Origin: an uncultured Flavobacterium sp.
GTDB lineage: Bacteria > Bacteroidota > Bacteroidia > Flavobacteriales > Flavobacteriaceae
Assembly: GCF_946479975.1 (NCBI RefSeq)
Contig: NZ_CAMLIX010000007.1
Coordinates: 1 to 48,432, forward strand
DNA: 48,432 bases
Direction: 5' to 3'
Shown here: positions 8,697 to 16,815 of the stretch, piece by piece
Numbering within the stretch: the stretch's first letter is position 1
How the letters are laid out: every line of letters starts with the position of its first letter
The notes under the pieces: model-generated
The model's database searches: none
The model's input: the letters and a program-made list of their open reading frames with translations, nothing else
Told to the model about the DNA's origin: nothing
Translations under genes and position numbers: made by a program

Positions 8697-10997
8697 ATGA
8701 AACTAAAGAAAATCTACAAAATCGGACAAATTGGAATAAGTTTAACCCTTATTTTTTTAGTGTCGTGCAACGCCCAGAAAAATGTTTCGTTACAAAAGAA
8801 ACAAATATCAGATATGGTTTATCCGTTGTTGGACACCGAAAATTCTAGGTGGTTTTATTTCTCATCAGCAAGTCGTCCTTTTGGTATGGTGAACCTAAAT
8901 CCCGATACCGAAATTAAAGGCGATTGGGGCGGTGGTTACAGATATACAACAGATACAGTAAAAGGTTTCAGTCACGTTCACGAATGGCAGCTCTCGGGCG
9001 TATCGGTTATGCCGGTCACGGTTTCAGATCAAAATAAAGCAGTAATTTTTAAAGACTTTTATTCTAAATTCAGTCATAAAAACGAAATCATAACTCCAGG
9101 ATATCATTCTTTAAAACTCGATCGATATCAAATACAAGTAGAACTAACCAGCACACAAAGAGTTGGTTTTCATAAATATACATTTCCTTCAAAAGCACAA
9201 AAAGCAGTACTTTTTAATCTAAACACTATTTTAGGTCCCTGCGAAAATACCAATGGAAAATTAGAAAAAAACAATGATTTTGAACTTTCAGGATCTTTGG
9301 TTTTAAGTACTAATTTTAGACGTCCAAGGCCCGTAACCGTATTTTTTAAAGTGAAAACAAATCAGGCAATTTCTGCTGTCGAAAAGGACGATGCAACGGG
9401 AAATTATTTGATTCATTTTAATGGAAAAAATCCAGTTTTATTAATGAAAGTCGGCATTTCTTATACTTCAATTGAAAATGCAGACATTAATATGCAAACC
9501 GAATTACCAGATTGGGATTTCAATAAAACTGTTGCAGCTTCTAGAAATGAATGGAGTAATTTGCTAGGAAGAATAAAAATAGAAGGCGGAACAGAAACCG
9601 AACAAAGAAGATTTTACACTGATCTTTGGCATGCATTGCAAGGGAGAAAAAAGATCAGTGATGCAAATGGATCCTATCCTGATAACACGGGAGAAATCTT
9701 CAGGGTAGGACATTTACCTTTAAACGCAGACGGGAAACCAAAATTCAACCACTATAATTCAGATGCTTTTTGGGGAGCGCAATGGACAATTAATAATCTT
9801 TGGGGATTGGTTTATCCAGAGATTATGGAAGAATTTGTGTATTCACTAATGCAATATTACAAAGACGGCGGTTCTATTCCTCGTGGTCCTGCGGGCGGAA
9901 ATGATACATATGTAATGACAGGAGCTTCGGCAACGCCTTTTATAGTAAGTGCCATTCAGAAAGGAATTATAAAAGAAGATTTAGAAGACATTTATACCGC
10001 GCTCAAAAAAGGGCATATGGAAGGCGGAATTATGGCAAAAGCCGGATATGAGCATAAAACAAGCATTGGTGGCGGATTAAAATATTATCTACAAAAAGGA
10101 TATGTTCCGTATCCGCTTCCTGACGGAAATTTTGGAAGTCATGAAGACGGTGCAAGCCAGACTTTAGAATATGCTTATCAAGATTGGACATTGGCGCAAT
10201 TAGCCAAAAAACTCAATCATGAAGACGATTATAAATATTTCATGAAAAGAGCATCAAACTACCAAAATATTTTTGATCGAACAATTGGCTGGATGCGTCC
10301 GAAAAATGTAGAAGGAAAATGGAGAGAAAATTATGATCCGTACCAATATGAAAACGGTTTTATAGAATCAAACGGAGCACAATCGACTTGGTTTGTACCG
10401 CATGATATTTTGGGTCTTGCAGATTTAATGGGAGGAAAAGCAAAAGCTGTAGAAAAATTAAATGCTCAATTTGAAACCGCTAAAAAGCTGAATTATACTT
10501 CTGGTACATCGCACGATGCAGAATTACATCCAGAGTCTAGCAGAATTCCTGTAAATTTTGGAAATCAGCCATCCATGCAGACGTCAAATATCTTTACCAT
10601 TTTAGGAAGACCAGATTTAACGCAGTATTGGACAAGAAATGTAGTCAAAGAAACTTTCAGCGGCTTATCGCCTGCAACGGGTTATAATGGAGACGAAGAT
10701 CAAGGATTAATGGGAAGTTTAAATGTACTGCTAAAATTAGGTTTATTTCAAATGAATGGAGGAACAGACACAGCTGCCGTTTACCAAATAAGTAGTCCGA
10801 TATTCAATAAAATTTCAATAGATTTAAATCCGAAATATTATTCAGGAAAAACATTTGTGATCAAAGCGCAAAATAATAGTCCCGAAAATGTTTATATAAA
10901 AGACATAAAATTCAACCATAAAAAAGTTGAAAATTTTACACTTTCGCATGAGGAAATTACGAATGGAGGAGAGTTAATTTTAGAAATGTCAAAATAA
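8697..10997 (+). CDS. Alpha-mannosidase, GH92 (lipoprotein)
   Basis: Calcium-dependent inverting exo-alpha-mannosidase family; the linkage is not certain from sequence. The 766-aa length fits the family. The N-terminus has a lipobox (LVSCN, Cys24). The N-terminal beta-sandwich carries FSHVHEWQLSG, where the second GH92 has FSQVHVSGTGG. In the catalytic (alpha/alpha)6 domain, Glu557 in FIESNGAQSTW fits the general acid position and the Asp666-Glu-Asp668 pair in GDEDQGLMGS fits the general base region seen in the characterised Bacteroides enzyme BT3990. A second GH92 follows 110 bases downstream, suggesting two mannose linkages in the substrate. Probably anchored in the outer membrane or facing the periplasm. 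Confidence 0.9.
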   Translation: MKLKKIYKIGQIGISLTLIFLVSCNAQKNVSLQKKQISDMVYPLLDTENSRWFYFSSASRPFGMVNLNPDTEIKGDWGGGYRYTTDTVKGFSHVHEWQLSGVSVMPVTVSDQNKAVIFKDFYSKFSHKNEIITPGYHSLKLDRYQIQVELTSTQRVGFHKYTFPSKAQKAVLFNLNTILGPCENTNGKLEKNNDFELSGSLVLSTNFRRPRPVTVFFKVKTNQAISAVEKDDATGNYLIHFNGKNPVLLMKVGISYTSIENADINMQTELPDWDFNKTVAASRNEWSNLLGRIKIEGGTETEQRRFYTDLWHALQGRKKISDANGSYPDNTGEIFRVGHLPLNADGKPKFNHYNSDAFWGAQWTINNLWGLVYPEIMEEFVYSLMQYYKDGGSIPRGPAGGNDTYVMTGASATPFIVSAIQKGIIKEDLEDIYTALKKGHMEGGIMAKAGYEHKTSIGGGLKYYLQKGYVPYPLPDGNFGSHEDGASQTLEYAYQDWTLAQLAKKLNHEDDYKYFMKRASNYQNIFDRTIGWMRPKNVEGKWRENYDPYQYENGFIESNGAQSTWFVPHDILGLADLMGGKAKAVEKLNAQFETAKKLNYTSGTSHDAELHPESSRIPVNFGNQPSMQTSNIFTILGRPDLTQYWTRNVVKETFSGLSPATGYNGDEDQGLMGSLNVLLKLGLFQMNGGTDTAAVYQISSPIFNKISIDLNPKYYSGKTFVIKAQNNSPENVYIKDIKFNHKKVENFTLSHEEITNGGELILEMSK

Positions 10998-11000
10998 AGT

Positions 11001-11070
11001 TTTGCCACAAATTCCACTGATTACTTGGATTTTAAAAAAAAATCACTTTAATCCTTTAAATCAACGGAAA
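11001..11070. repeat. Short imperfect inverted repeat after the first GH92
   Basis: Starts 3 bases after the stop codon. It begins TTTGCCACAAATT and folds as an interrupted hairpin: TGATT (11018) with AATCA (11059), and GGATT (11027) with AATCC (11050). The opening resembles TTTGCCACAGATTAAAAGG at 22737, just after the HTCS gene. Confidence 0.4.
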
Positions 11071-11107
11071 AAAAATAGAATTCATAGTTTTAAGAAATAA
11101 ATAAGTA

Positions 11108-13378
11108 ATGAAAATATACAGTAAAAATATACTTTTAGGAATATCATTTTTGTTTACAATAACTATAAATGCTCAAACCGTTCACCAATATGTTGACCCA
11201 ATGATTGGTTCAGAAGGAGTCGGAAGAGTTTTTATTGGTCCATCTTGTCCTTACGGAATGGTGAAACCAAGTCCCGATTGTACTTCGAGTCCGAATAGTG
11301 GCTGGCTGCCAATACCAAAGGAAGTTACAGGATTCAGTCAGGTTCACGTAAGCGGAACAGGCGGAGGACCAAAATATGGAAACATCTCTATTATGCCATT
11401 TTCTGGAGCTTTAGACAAAATGGATCAGACTTCATTTAGAACTGAAGAAAATGTAAAACTGGGTTATTATGAAACTGTTTTCAAAGAAAATAACATTAAA
11501 ACAGAAATAACAACAGGCGAAAAAGTTTCTTTTTACCGTATTACTTATCCAAAAAACAAATCAAAAGAATTAAAAATAGATCCGGGTTTTTTCTTAGGCG
11601 AAGAAAAGATTCCAGATGCCAGAGAAGCACAGCAGTTTGTAGGTTCACAAATCGAAATTGTATCAGATACAGAAGTTCAGGGTTACAGCAGAATCCGCGG
11701 CGGATGGAACAACGGACGCGCTTATACGGTTTATTTCTATGCTGTTTTCAATCAGCCAATTGCAAAATATGTCACTTTTAAAGACGGAAAATTCTATAAC
11801 AATCAAAAAGCACAGTTTGATTCGGGCAAGAAAACTGCCGCTTTGGTTTCTTTCGGAAACTCGGGAAAAGAGGAATTAAATGTAAAAATTGGAATTTCTT
11901 TTTTAAGTGAATTAAAAGCCAAAAATAATGTTGAGGTTGAAATCCCACATTGGAACTTTAACGAAGTTTTAAGCACTTTACAAAACAAATGGGAAAATTT
12001 ATTAAGCAGAATCCAGCTTTCTAAAGATACTTCAGATGAATACAAAAAAATGTTCTACACCGGTTTATATCACACGATGATTATGCCTGTGGACAGAACA
12101 GGAGAAAATCCGTTGTGGACAAATGACGAACCGTATTACGATGATTTTTATACGATTTGGGATACATTCAGAACTTCAAGTCCGTTGATCACGCTGATTG
12201 ATTCCAAACGAAAAGTGGATATCATCAACGCGATGCTGAATATTTACAAACGTGAAGGTTATCTGCCAGAAGGAAGAAGCGGTAACGACAACGGAAGAAC
12301 GCAGGGAGGATCAAACGCTGAGGTTGTAATTGCCGATGCGTTCGTGAAAAACCTAAAAGGAATTAATTACGAACTGGCGCTTCAGGCGATGTTGAAAGAT
12401 GCAACCGTTCCTCCGGGAGGCAATGAAGAAAAAGAGGGAAGAGGCGGCTTAATGGATTACCTGAAATTAGGTTACGTTCCGTACGGTACCGACCGCGCAG
12501 GAAACCGAACAATCGATTATTCGTACAATGATTATAATATTGCCGTTGTGGCAAAAGGTTTAGGAAAAACAGATTTGTACAATCAGTACATGAAACAAGC
12601 CGACAGCTGGCAGAATTTATGGCGTTCTGATTATGAAAATAACGGCGCAAAAGGTTTCATTATGCCAAAAGACAAAGACGGAAAATGGCTGGATGATGTT
12701 GTTTTCGGTGAATCAAAAATCCAAAAACCGACTTTTAAATATACGCCTGTAATTATCGAATCGCCTTGGTATGTCTGCCACTGGTGTGTGTTTTTCTACG
12801 AAGGAAATTCATGGGAATACTCCTTAAGCATTCCGCATGATGTACCAGAATTAGTGAAAAAATCAGGAGGAGAAAAAGCTTTCGAAAAAAGACTGGATAT
12901 TTTATTTGATTCAGAACTGTATAATGTGGCAAACGAACCTTCATTTTTAACTCCATGTTTGTACCACTGGATTGGGAAACCGTATTTAAGCAGTGACAGA
13001 ATCAGATCGATTATTAAAAATAATTTCAATACTTCGAGAGAAGGTTTACCAGGGAATGACGATTCTGGAGCGATGTCTTCATGGCTGGCTTTCCACATGA
13101 TGGGATTGTATCCAAATGCAGGACAGCCTTATTATTTGATCAATACGCCTTTGGTTACAGAAAGTACAATGCAATTGGAAAATGGAAAAAAGTTTAAAAT
13201 CTCGGCTAAGAAAATGACGGATAAAAACAAGTATATAAAATCGGCTTCATTAAACGGAAAACCATACAATAAAGCTTGGATTATGCATGATGATATTAAT
13301 AACGGTGGCGAATTAATTTTAGAAATGGATTCGAAACCTTCAGTTTGGGGAACAACAATTTTACCACCAGTTAAATAA
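11108..13378 (+). CDS. Alpha-mannosidase, GH92 (secreted)
   Basis: Second GH92 enzyme, 756 aa, with a signal peptidase I type leader (cleavage after INA near residue 22) instead of a lipobox. Family motifs are clear: YVDPMIGSEG at the mature N-terminus, GPSCPYGMVKPSPD, GFSQVHVSGTGG, YTIWDTFR, WYVCHWCVFFYEGNSWEY with the probable acid Glu565, and PGNDDSGAMSSWLAFHMMGLYP with Asp651/Asp652 in the general base region. Compared with the first GH92, the first residue of the base motif is Asn (GNDD against GDED), so the two are different subtypes and probably differ in linkage. The following small gene starts 13 bases downstream, so the two are likely co-transcribed. Confidence 0.93.
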   Translation: MKIYSKNILLGISFLFTITINAQTVHQYVDPMIGSEGVGRVFIGPSCPYGMVKPSPDCTSSPNSGWLPIPKEVTGFSQVHVSGTGGGPKYGNISIMPFSGALDKMDQTSFRTEENVKLGYYETVFKENNIKTEITTGEKVSFYRITYPKNKSKELKIDPGFFLGEEKIPDAREAQQFVGSQIEIVSDTEVQGYSRIRGGWNNGRAYTVYFYAVFNQPIAKYVTFKDGKFYNNQKAQFDSGKKTAALVSFGNSGKEELNVKIGISFLSELKAKNNVEVEIPHWNFNEVLSTLQNKWENLLSRIQLSKDTSDEYKKMFYTGLYHTMIMPVDRTGENPLWTNDEPYYDDFYTIWDTFRTSSPLITLIDSKRKVDIINAMLNIYKREGYLPEGRSGNDNGRTQGGSNAEVVIADAFVKNLKGINYELALQAMLKDATVPPGGNEEKEGRGGLMDYLKLGYVPYGTDRAGNRTIDYSYNDYNIAVVAKGLGKTDLYNQYMKQADSWQNLWRSDYENNGAKGFIMPKDKDGKWLDDVVFGESKIQKPTFKYTPVIIESPWYVCHWCVFFYEGNSWEYSLSIPHDVPELVKKSGGEKAFEKRLDILFDSELYNVANEPSFLTPCLYHWIGKPYLSSDRIRSIIKNNFNTSREGLPGNDDSGAMSSWLAFHMMGLYPNAGQPYYLINTPLVTESTMQLENGKKFKISAKKMTDKNKYIKSASLNGKPYNKAWIMHDDINNGGELILEMDSKPSVWGTTILPPVK

Positions 13379-13391
13379 AAAAATAAACAAG

Positions 13392-13958
13392 ATGAAAAAT
13401 ATACTTTTAATGCTGTTTTTCTGTACTGTTTATCAAAATGGAACAGCGCAAAATTACATACCAACCCTAAAAAATAATACCGAACTGCAATACGTCTGCA
13501 AACTTCACGGCCAAACCAGAAGTCTATCATTAATCGCTGAGACAGCAAACGATGGACTTGCTTTTAAACTTGATACAAGAGGCGTAAAAAGTACTATCGT
13601 AATGCTTCCAGAAGCGGTAAAAAACGGAACAGAATTAAGTTTTAATCAAGGCGAATATGCGCCAATTTTAAACTTAAAGCCAACAGAAACTTTTTTCATG
13701 ATTTCGAGATCGGCATATCAGGATTTAGTGAAAAAAGGTTCGTTTGTGTATAATAATACAACTTACGTTTTAAACAAAAATAAGGATAAAGACGGTTTTT
13801 CTATTGATGGAAAATTGGTCGATACTTTACACGTAACCGCACAAATTGATGAAACCGAAATGTGGATTATAAAAAATCCTGAATTTCCTTTAATCTGTAA
13901 AATCATTAAAAATCCACTGGGAATAAATCCAACATTAGTAAAAGTGATTGATAAATAA
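13392..13958 (+). CDS. Exported protein of unknown function
   Basis: Not recognised. The 188-aa protein has a signal peptide (cleavage near residue 20, after GTA) and a mature part of about 168 residues that looks all-beta, with alternating short polar and hydrophobic stretches, no cysteine pair motif except a single Cys near residue 36 and one near the C-terminus (FPLICKI), and no catalytic motif I can name. It starts 13 bases after the second GH92 stop, so it is almost certainly in that operon and probably periplasmic. A role as an accessory or binding protein for mannoside processing is a guess from position only. Confidence 0.75.
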   Translation: MKNILLMLFFCTVYQNGTAQNYIPTLKNNTELQYVCKLHGQTRSLSLIAETANDGLAFKLDTRGVKSTIVMLPEAVKNGTELSFNQGEYAPILNLKPTETFFMISRSAYQDLVKKGSFVYNNTTYVLNKNKDKDGFSIDGKLVDTLHVTAQIDETEMWIIKNPEFPLICKIIKNPLGINPTLVKVIDK

Positions 13959-14283
13959 AATGGCGTTATTATAAACACATAGAGACATAGGTTTAAGATA
14001 TTTAAAAGAGAGTTTTTCAGAAAAACAAGTTTTTTAAACATAGCTATGTGTATTGATGCAAGTGAAACGCCTTTAAAAGTATTAAAATCTATGTTTCTAT
14101 ATGTTTAAAATAATTGCAATCAAAGTATTGATAGATAAATAAAGGGAAGAATATGAATTCTAAAATTTTCACATTTTAGATATAAATTGATAATTTCTGA
14201 ACATTAAGCAGAATTCTTGGTAAATTATTAAAAGTTGTTTTTAAATTTACAGAATTACACTTAAACTATAATATTTTTAAATT
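13959..14283. other. Intergenic region before the DUF4861 gene
   Basis: 325 bases without a gene. The first half is CATAG element copy A (13973-14106). The second half is AT-rich and may hold a promoter (for example TATAATATTTTT around 14264), but I see neither of the two regulator motifs found elsewhere in the window. Confidence 0.5.
13973..14106. repeat. CATAG inverted-repeat element, copy A
   Basis: Ends AAACACATAGAGACATAG (13973-13990) and CTATGTTTCTATATGTTT (14089-14106) are inverted copies. A palindrome ACATAGCTATGT lies at 14038-14049 and an asymmetric segment AGTGAAACGCCTTT at 14061. It starts 14 bases after the preceding stop codon. Three other copies occur at 24393, 29047 and 34681. 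Confidence 0.85.
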
Positions 14284-15132
14284 ATGAAATTATCTATCGT
14301 AACCGCTTTACTTTTTTGCTGCATTTGTTTCGGACAAAATAATACAGACACCAGTTTGTATATGAAGTCTGATAAAATTACGTATCTAACAGATATTGGC
14401 TCAGAGTCGGGAGATTTATATAAAACGATCGGACACCACGGGCCAGCAGTAGAAAACGAATGGATGGCGTTACGAATTTATTTCAGCGATAAAGTAGCGA
14501 TCGATGTTTATTCTAAAGCAAAACCAGGTTTAGAATTAAGAAAAGCAAATTGGTACCCAACGCCAGAACAACAAAAAGAAGGCTGGGGAGCAGATTATTA
14601 TAAAGTTGCCTCAACTGTAGGTTTGGGCGGTGTCAAACTTTGGGATGGAGAAAAAGTAGTGCCTTTAAACCCAGTAACCAATCGTTTGGCTCGAGTTGGA
14701 AAAACAGAGAACACGTCTTGGATGGAAATGATTTCAAGAGGCGTGCCTTACAAAGGTAAAAAAGTTGATATTTTAGTTCGTGTAACGGTATTTTCAGGAA
14801 AAAGAGAAGCAAAAGTAGAAGCTGTTTCTTTAACTGGAGAAAAAGTACAATTTGCAACTGGAATCAATTACTTTAAAGATTTTGGAACCAAAAAAGGAGT
14901 AAATTATATCGCAGTTTGGGGAAAACATCCAGAAGATGTAGCGGCCGAAATTGTAGAAATTGGCGCAGCAATTATGTATAATCCAAAAGATTATGTGACA
15001 ACAAAAGATGATGGAACACAATATTTATTGATTTCAAAACCTGCAAAAAAATTAGAAACAAAAATTATATCTTCAAGTGCAAGAGAAACTGAATTGAACA
15101 CTTTGGATAAATTAGAAGCTTATATCAAATAG
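14284..15132 (+). CDS. DUF4861-family exported protein
   Basis: I recognise this as DUF4861, a family often seen beside pectin and other uronic-acid degrading enzymes of Bacteroidota; its activity is not known to me. At 282 aa it has a signal peptide (cleavage near residue 18, before QNN) and motifs typical of the family near its start: YKTIGHHGPAVENEWMALRIYF (about residues 43-64) and WGADYYKVASTVGLGG (about 101-116). The rich aromatic, His and Glu content there is compatible with carbohydrate binding or catalysis. The GH28 gene follows 78 bases downstream. Family assignment is from remembered motifs, not a search. Confidence 0.7.
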   Translation: MKLSIVTALLFCCICFGQNNTDTSLYMKSDKITYLTDIGSESGDLYKTIGHHGPAVENEWMALRIYFSDKVAIDVYSKAKPGLELRKANWYPTPEQQKEGWGADYYKVASTVGLGGVKLWDGEKVVPLNPVTNRLARVGKTENTSWMEMISRGVPYKGKKVDILVRVTVFSGKREAKVEAVSLTGEKVQFATGINYFKDFGTKKGVNYIAVWGKHPEDVAAEIVEIGAAIMYNPKDYVTTKDDGTQYLLISKPAKKLETKIISSSARETELNTLDKLEAYIK

Positions 15133-15210
15133 CCTAAAATATATTCTTAATACAGCCAGCAGGCTTGCAGTTATAATATTTTGTTTTGATCCTAAATTAA
15201 AAAAAATACA

Positions 15211-16782
15211 ATGTCAAAATTTAAATGTAAAGCTACAATCCTTCTGGTATTTTTTTTGGTCCTTTCTTCAAAAAGTGAAGCGCAAAAGAACAACCAAAAG
15301 GATTTTCTTATTACAAATTACGGTTCAAAAGCAGATGGAAGAACTGTAAATACCATTGCAATTCAGAAAGCCATAGATGCTGCTTTTAAAAATAAAGGAG
15401 GCCGTGTAGTTTTGCCCAAAGGCATCTTTTTGTCTGGAAGTTTGGTTTTAAAAAGCAATGTTAGCCTTTATCTAGAAGAAGGTTCTGTTTTATTAGGAAG
15501 TACCAATCCTAAAGATTATTTCAATGTGCCTTTTGAAGGAAGACCAAATTCTCCTAAGAAAGACGATAATTCTCAAATGGCTCTATTACTCGCTCATAAA
15601 GCTGAAAATATTGAAATTAAAGGCAAGGGAAAAATCGATGGTCAGGGATTACAATTAGCTTTGAATATTGATAGTCTTCACCATGCCGGAATCGCTGTAG
15701 ATCCCAACTACACCGTTCGAAGAAATAGACCAAACGAAACGATGCGACCTAAATTATTTCGCTTTTCGCAATGCAACAAAGTTTTAATTGACGGTATAAA
15801 AGCAGGCGAAGCTTCGTGCTGGGGACTTTCTTTTGAGTTGTGTACAGATCTTGTTTTAAATGATCTAACTATTGTAAATCGTTCGTATTGGAACAACGAC
15901 GGAGTTGATATTACAGATTGCAAGAAAGTAAAAATTACCAATTGCGATATTGATGCGGCTGATGACGGAATTTGCTTAAAATCCTATTATCCGGGTTATT
16001 TCAATGATGAGGTTTATATTTTAGATTGTAAAATTAAATCGAGCGCCAGCGCTATAAAATTTGGAAGTGCTTCTTTTGGTGGCTTTAAAAATGTAGTAAT
16101 TAAAGACATCAAAGTTTACGATACATTTCGTTCTGCAATCGCAATTGAATCGGTTGATGGAGCTGTAATTGAAAATATTAATGTTTCTAATATAGTTGCA
16201 GTTAACACTGGAAATGCTATTTTTATTCGTTTAGGAAATCGAACTGGAGACAAACCGGGGAGTGTAAAAAACGTATCAATTAAAAACATTAAAGTTCAAG
16301 TTCCTTTTGGACGTCCTGATATTAATTATGATGTGCGAGGACCAGAAGTTGACTTTTTTCATAATCCATTTCCATCTTCGATTGTGGGTTTGAAGGATTT
16401 TGCAATTGAAAATGTTACTTTAGAAAATATCGAAATCAATTATCCCGGAAGAGCATCAAAAGCCATGGCTTATATTCCCGTTACCGGAATAGAAAGAGTG
16501 CCGGAAGCAGTTAAGGATTACCCTGAATTTTCTATGTTTGGAGAACTTCCAGCGTACGGGTTTTATGTAAGACATGCAAAAGGCATCAGTATGAAAAATA
16601 TCAAATTTACCTTAGATGATGCTGATTTTAGACCGGCTTTTGTGTTTGATGATGTTCAAAATCTACAAATGGAAAAAATTGATGTTCCAAAAACAAAACA
16701 AAAGCAAGTCATACTCAAAGAAACTGTAGATGCCATAATCGATAATAATTTGTCGCAGCAAAAAATACAATCATCAAAATAA
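15211..16782 (+). CDS. Glycoside hydrolase GH28 (pectinase-like), divergent active site
   Basis: Right-handed parallel beta-helix enzyme, 523 aa, with a signal peptide (cleavage after SEA near residue 24). GH28 motifs seen: YGSKADGRTVNTIAIQKAID near the mature start, NNDGVDITD with Asp230, and AADDGICLKS with Asp251/Asp252, the catalytic acidic residues. The His of the classical GHG motif is absent (the segment reads SSASAIKFGSASFGGF), and the classical RIK motif is replaced by FRSAIAIES. This argues against a plain homogalacturonan polygalacturonase. A rhamnogalacturonan- or side-chain-directed specificity is more likely, but the substrate is not decided by sequence. The metallophosphoesterase starts 33 bases downstream, so the two are probably in one operon. 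Confidence 0.88.
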   Translation: MSKFKCKATILLVFFLVLSSKSEAQKNNQKDFLITNYGSKADGRTVNTIAIQKAIDAAFKNKGGRVVLPKGIFLSGSLVLKSNVSLYLEEGSVLLGSTNPKDYFNVPFEGRPNSPKKDDNSQMALLLAHKAENIEIKGKGKIDGQGLQLALNIDSLHHAGIAVDPNYTVRRNRPNETMRPKLFRFSQCNKVLIDGIKAGEASCWGLSFELCTDLVLNDLTIVNRSYWNNDGVDITDCKKVKITNCDIDAADDGICLKSYYPGYFNDEVYILDCKIKSSASAIKFGSASFGGFKNVVIKDIKVYDTFRSAIAIESVDGAVIENINVSNIVAVNTGNAIFIRLGNRTGDKPGSVKNVSIKNIKVQVPFGRPDINYDVRGPEVDFFHNPFPSSIVGLKDFAIENVTLENIEINYPGRASKAMAYIPVTGIERVPEAVKDYPEFSMFGELPAYGFYVRHAKGISMKNIKFTLDDADFRPAFVFDDVQNLQMEKIDVPKTKQKQVILKETVDAIIDNNLSQQKIQSSK

Positions 16783-16815
16783 TATTATTTATTTTAAAAA
16801 TTAAAGCAATTTCAC

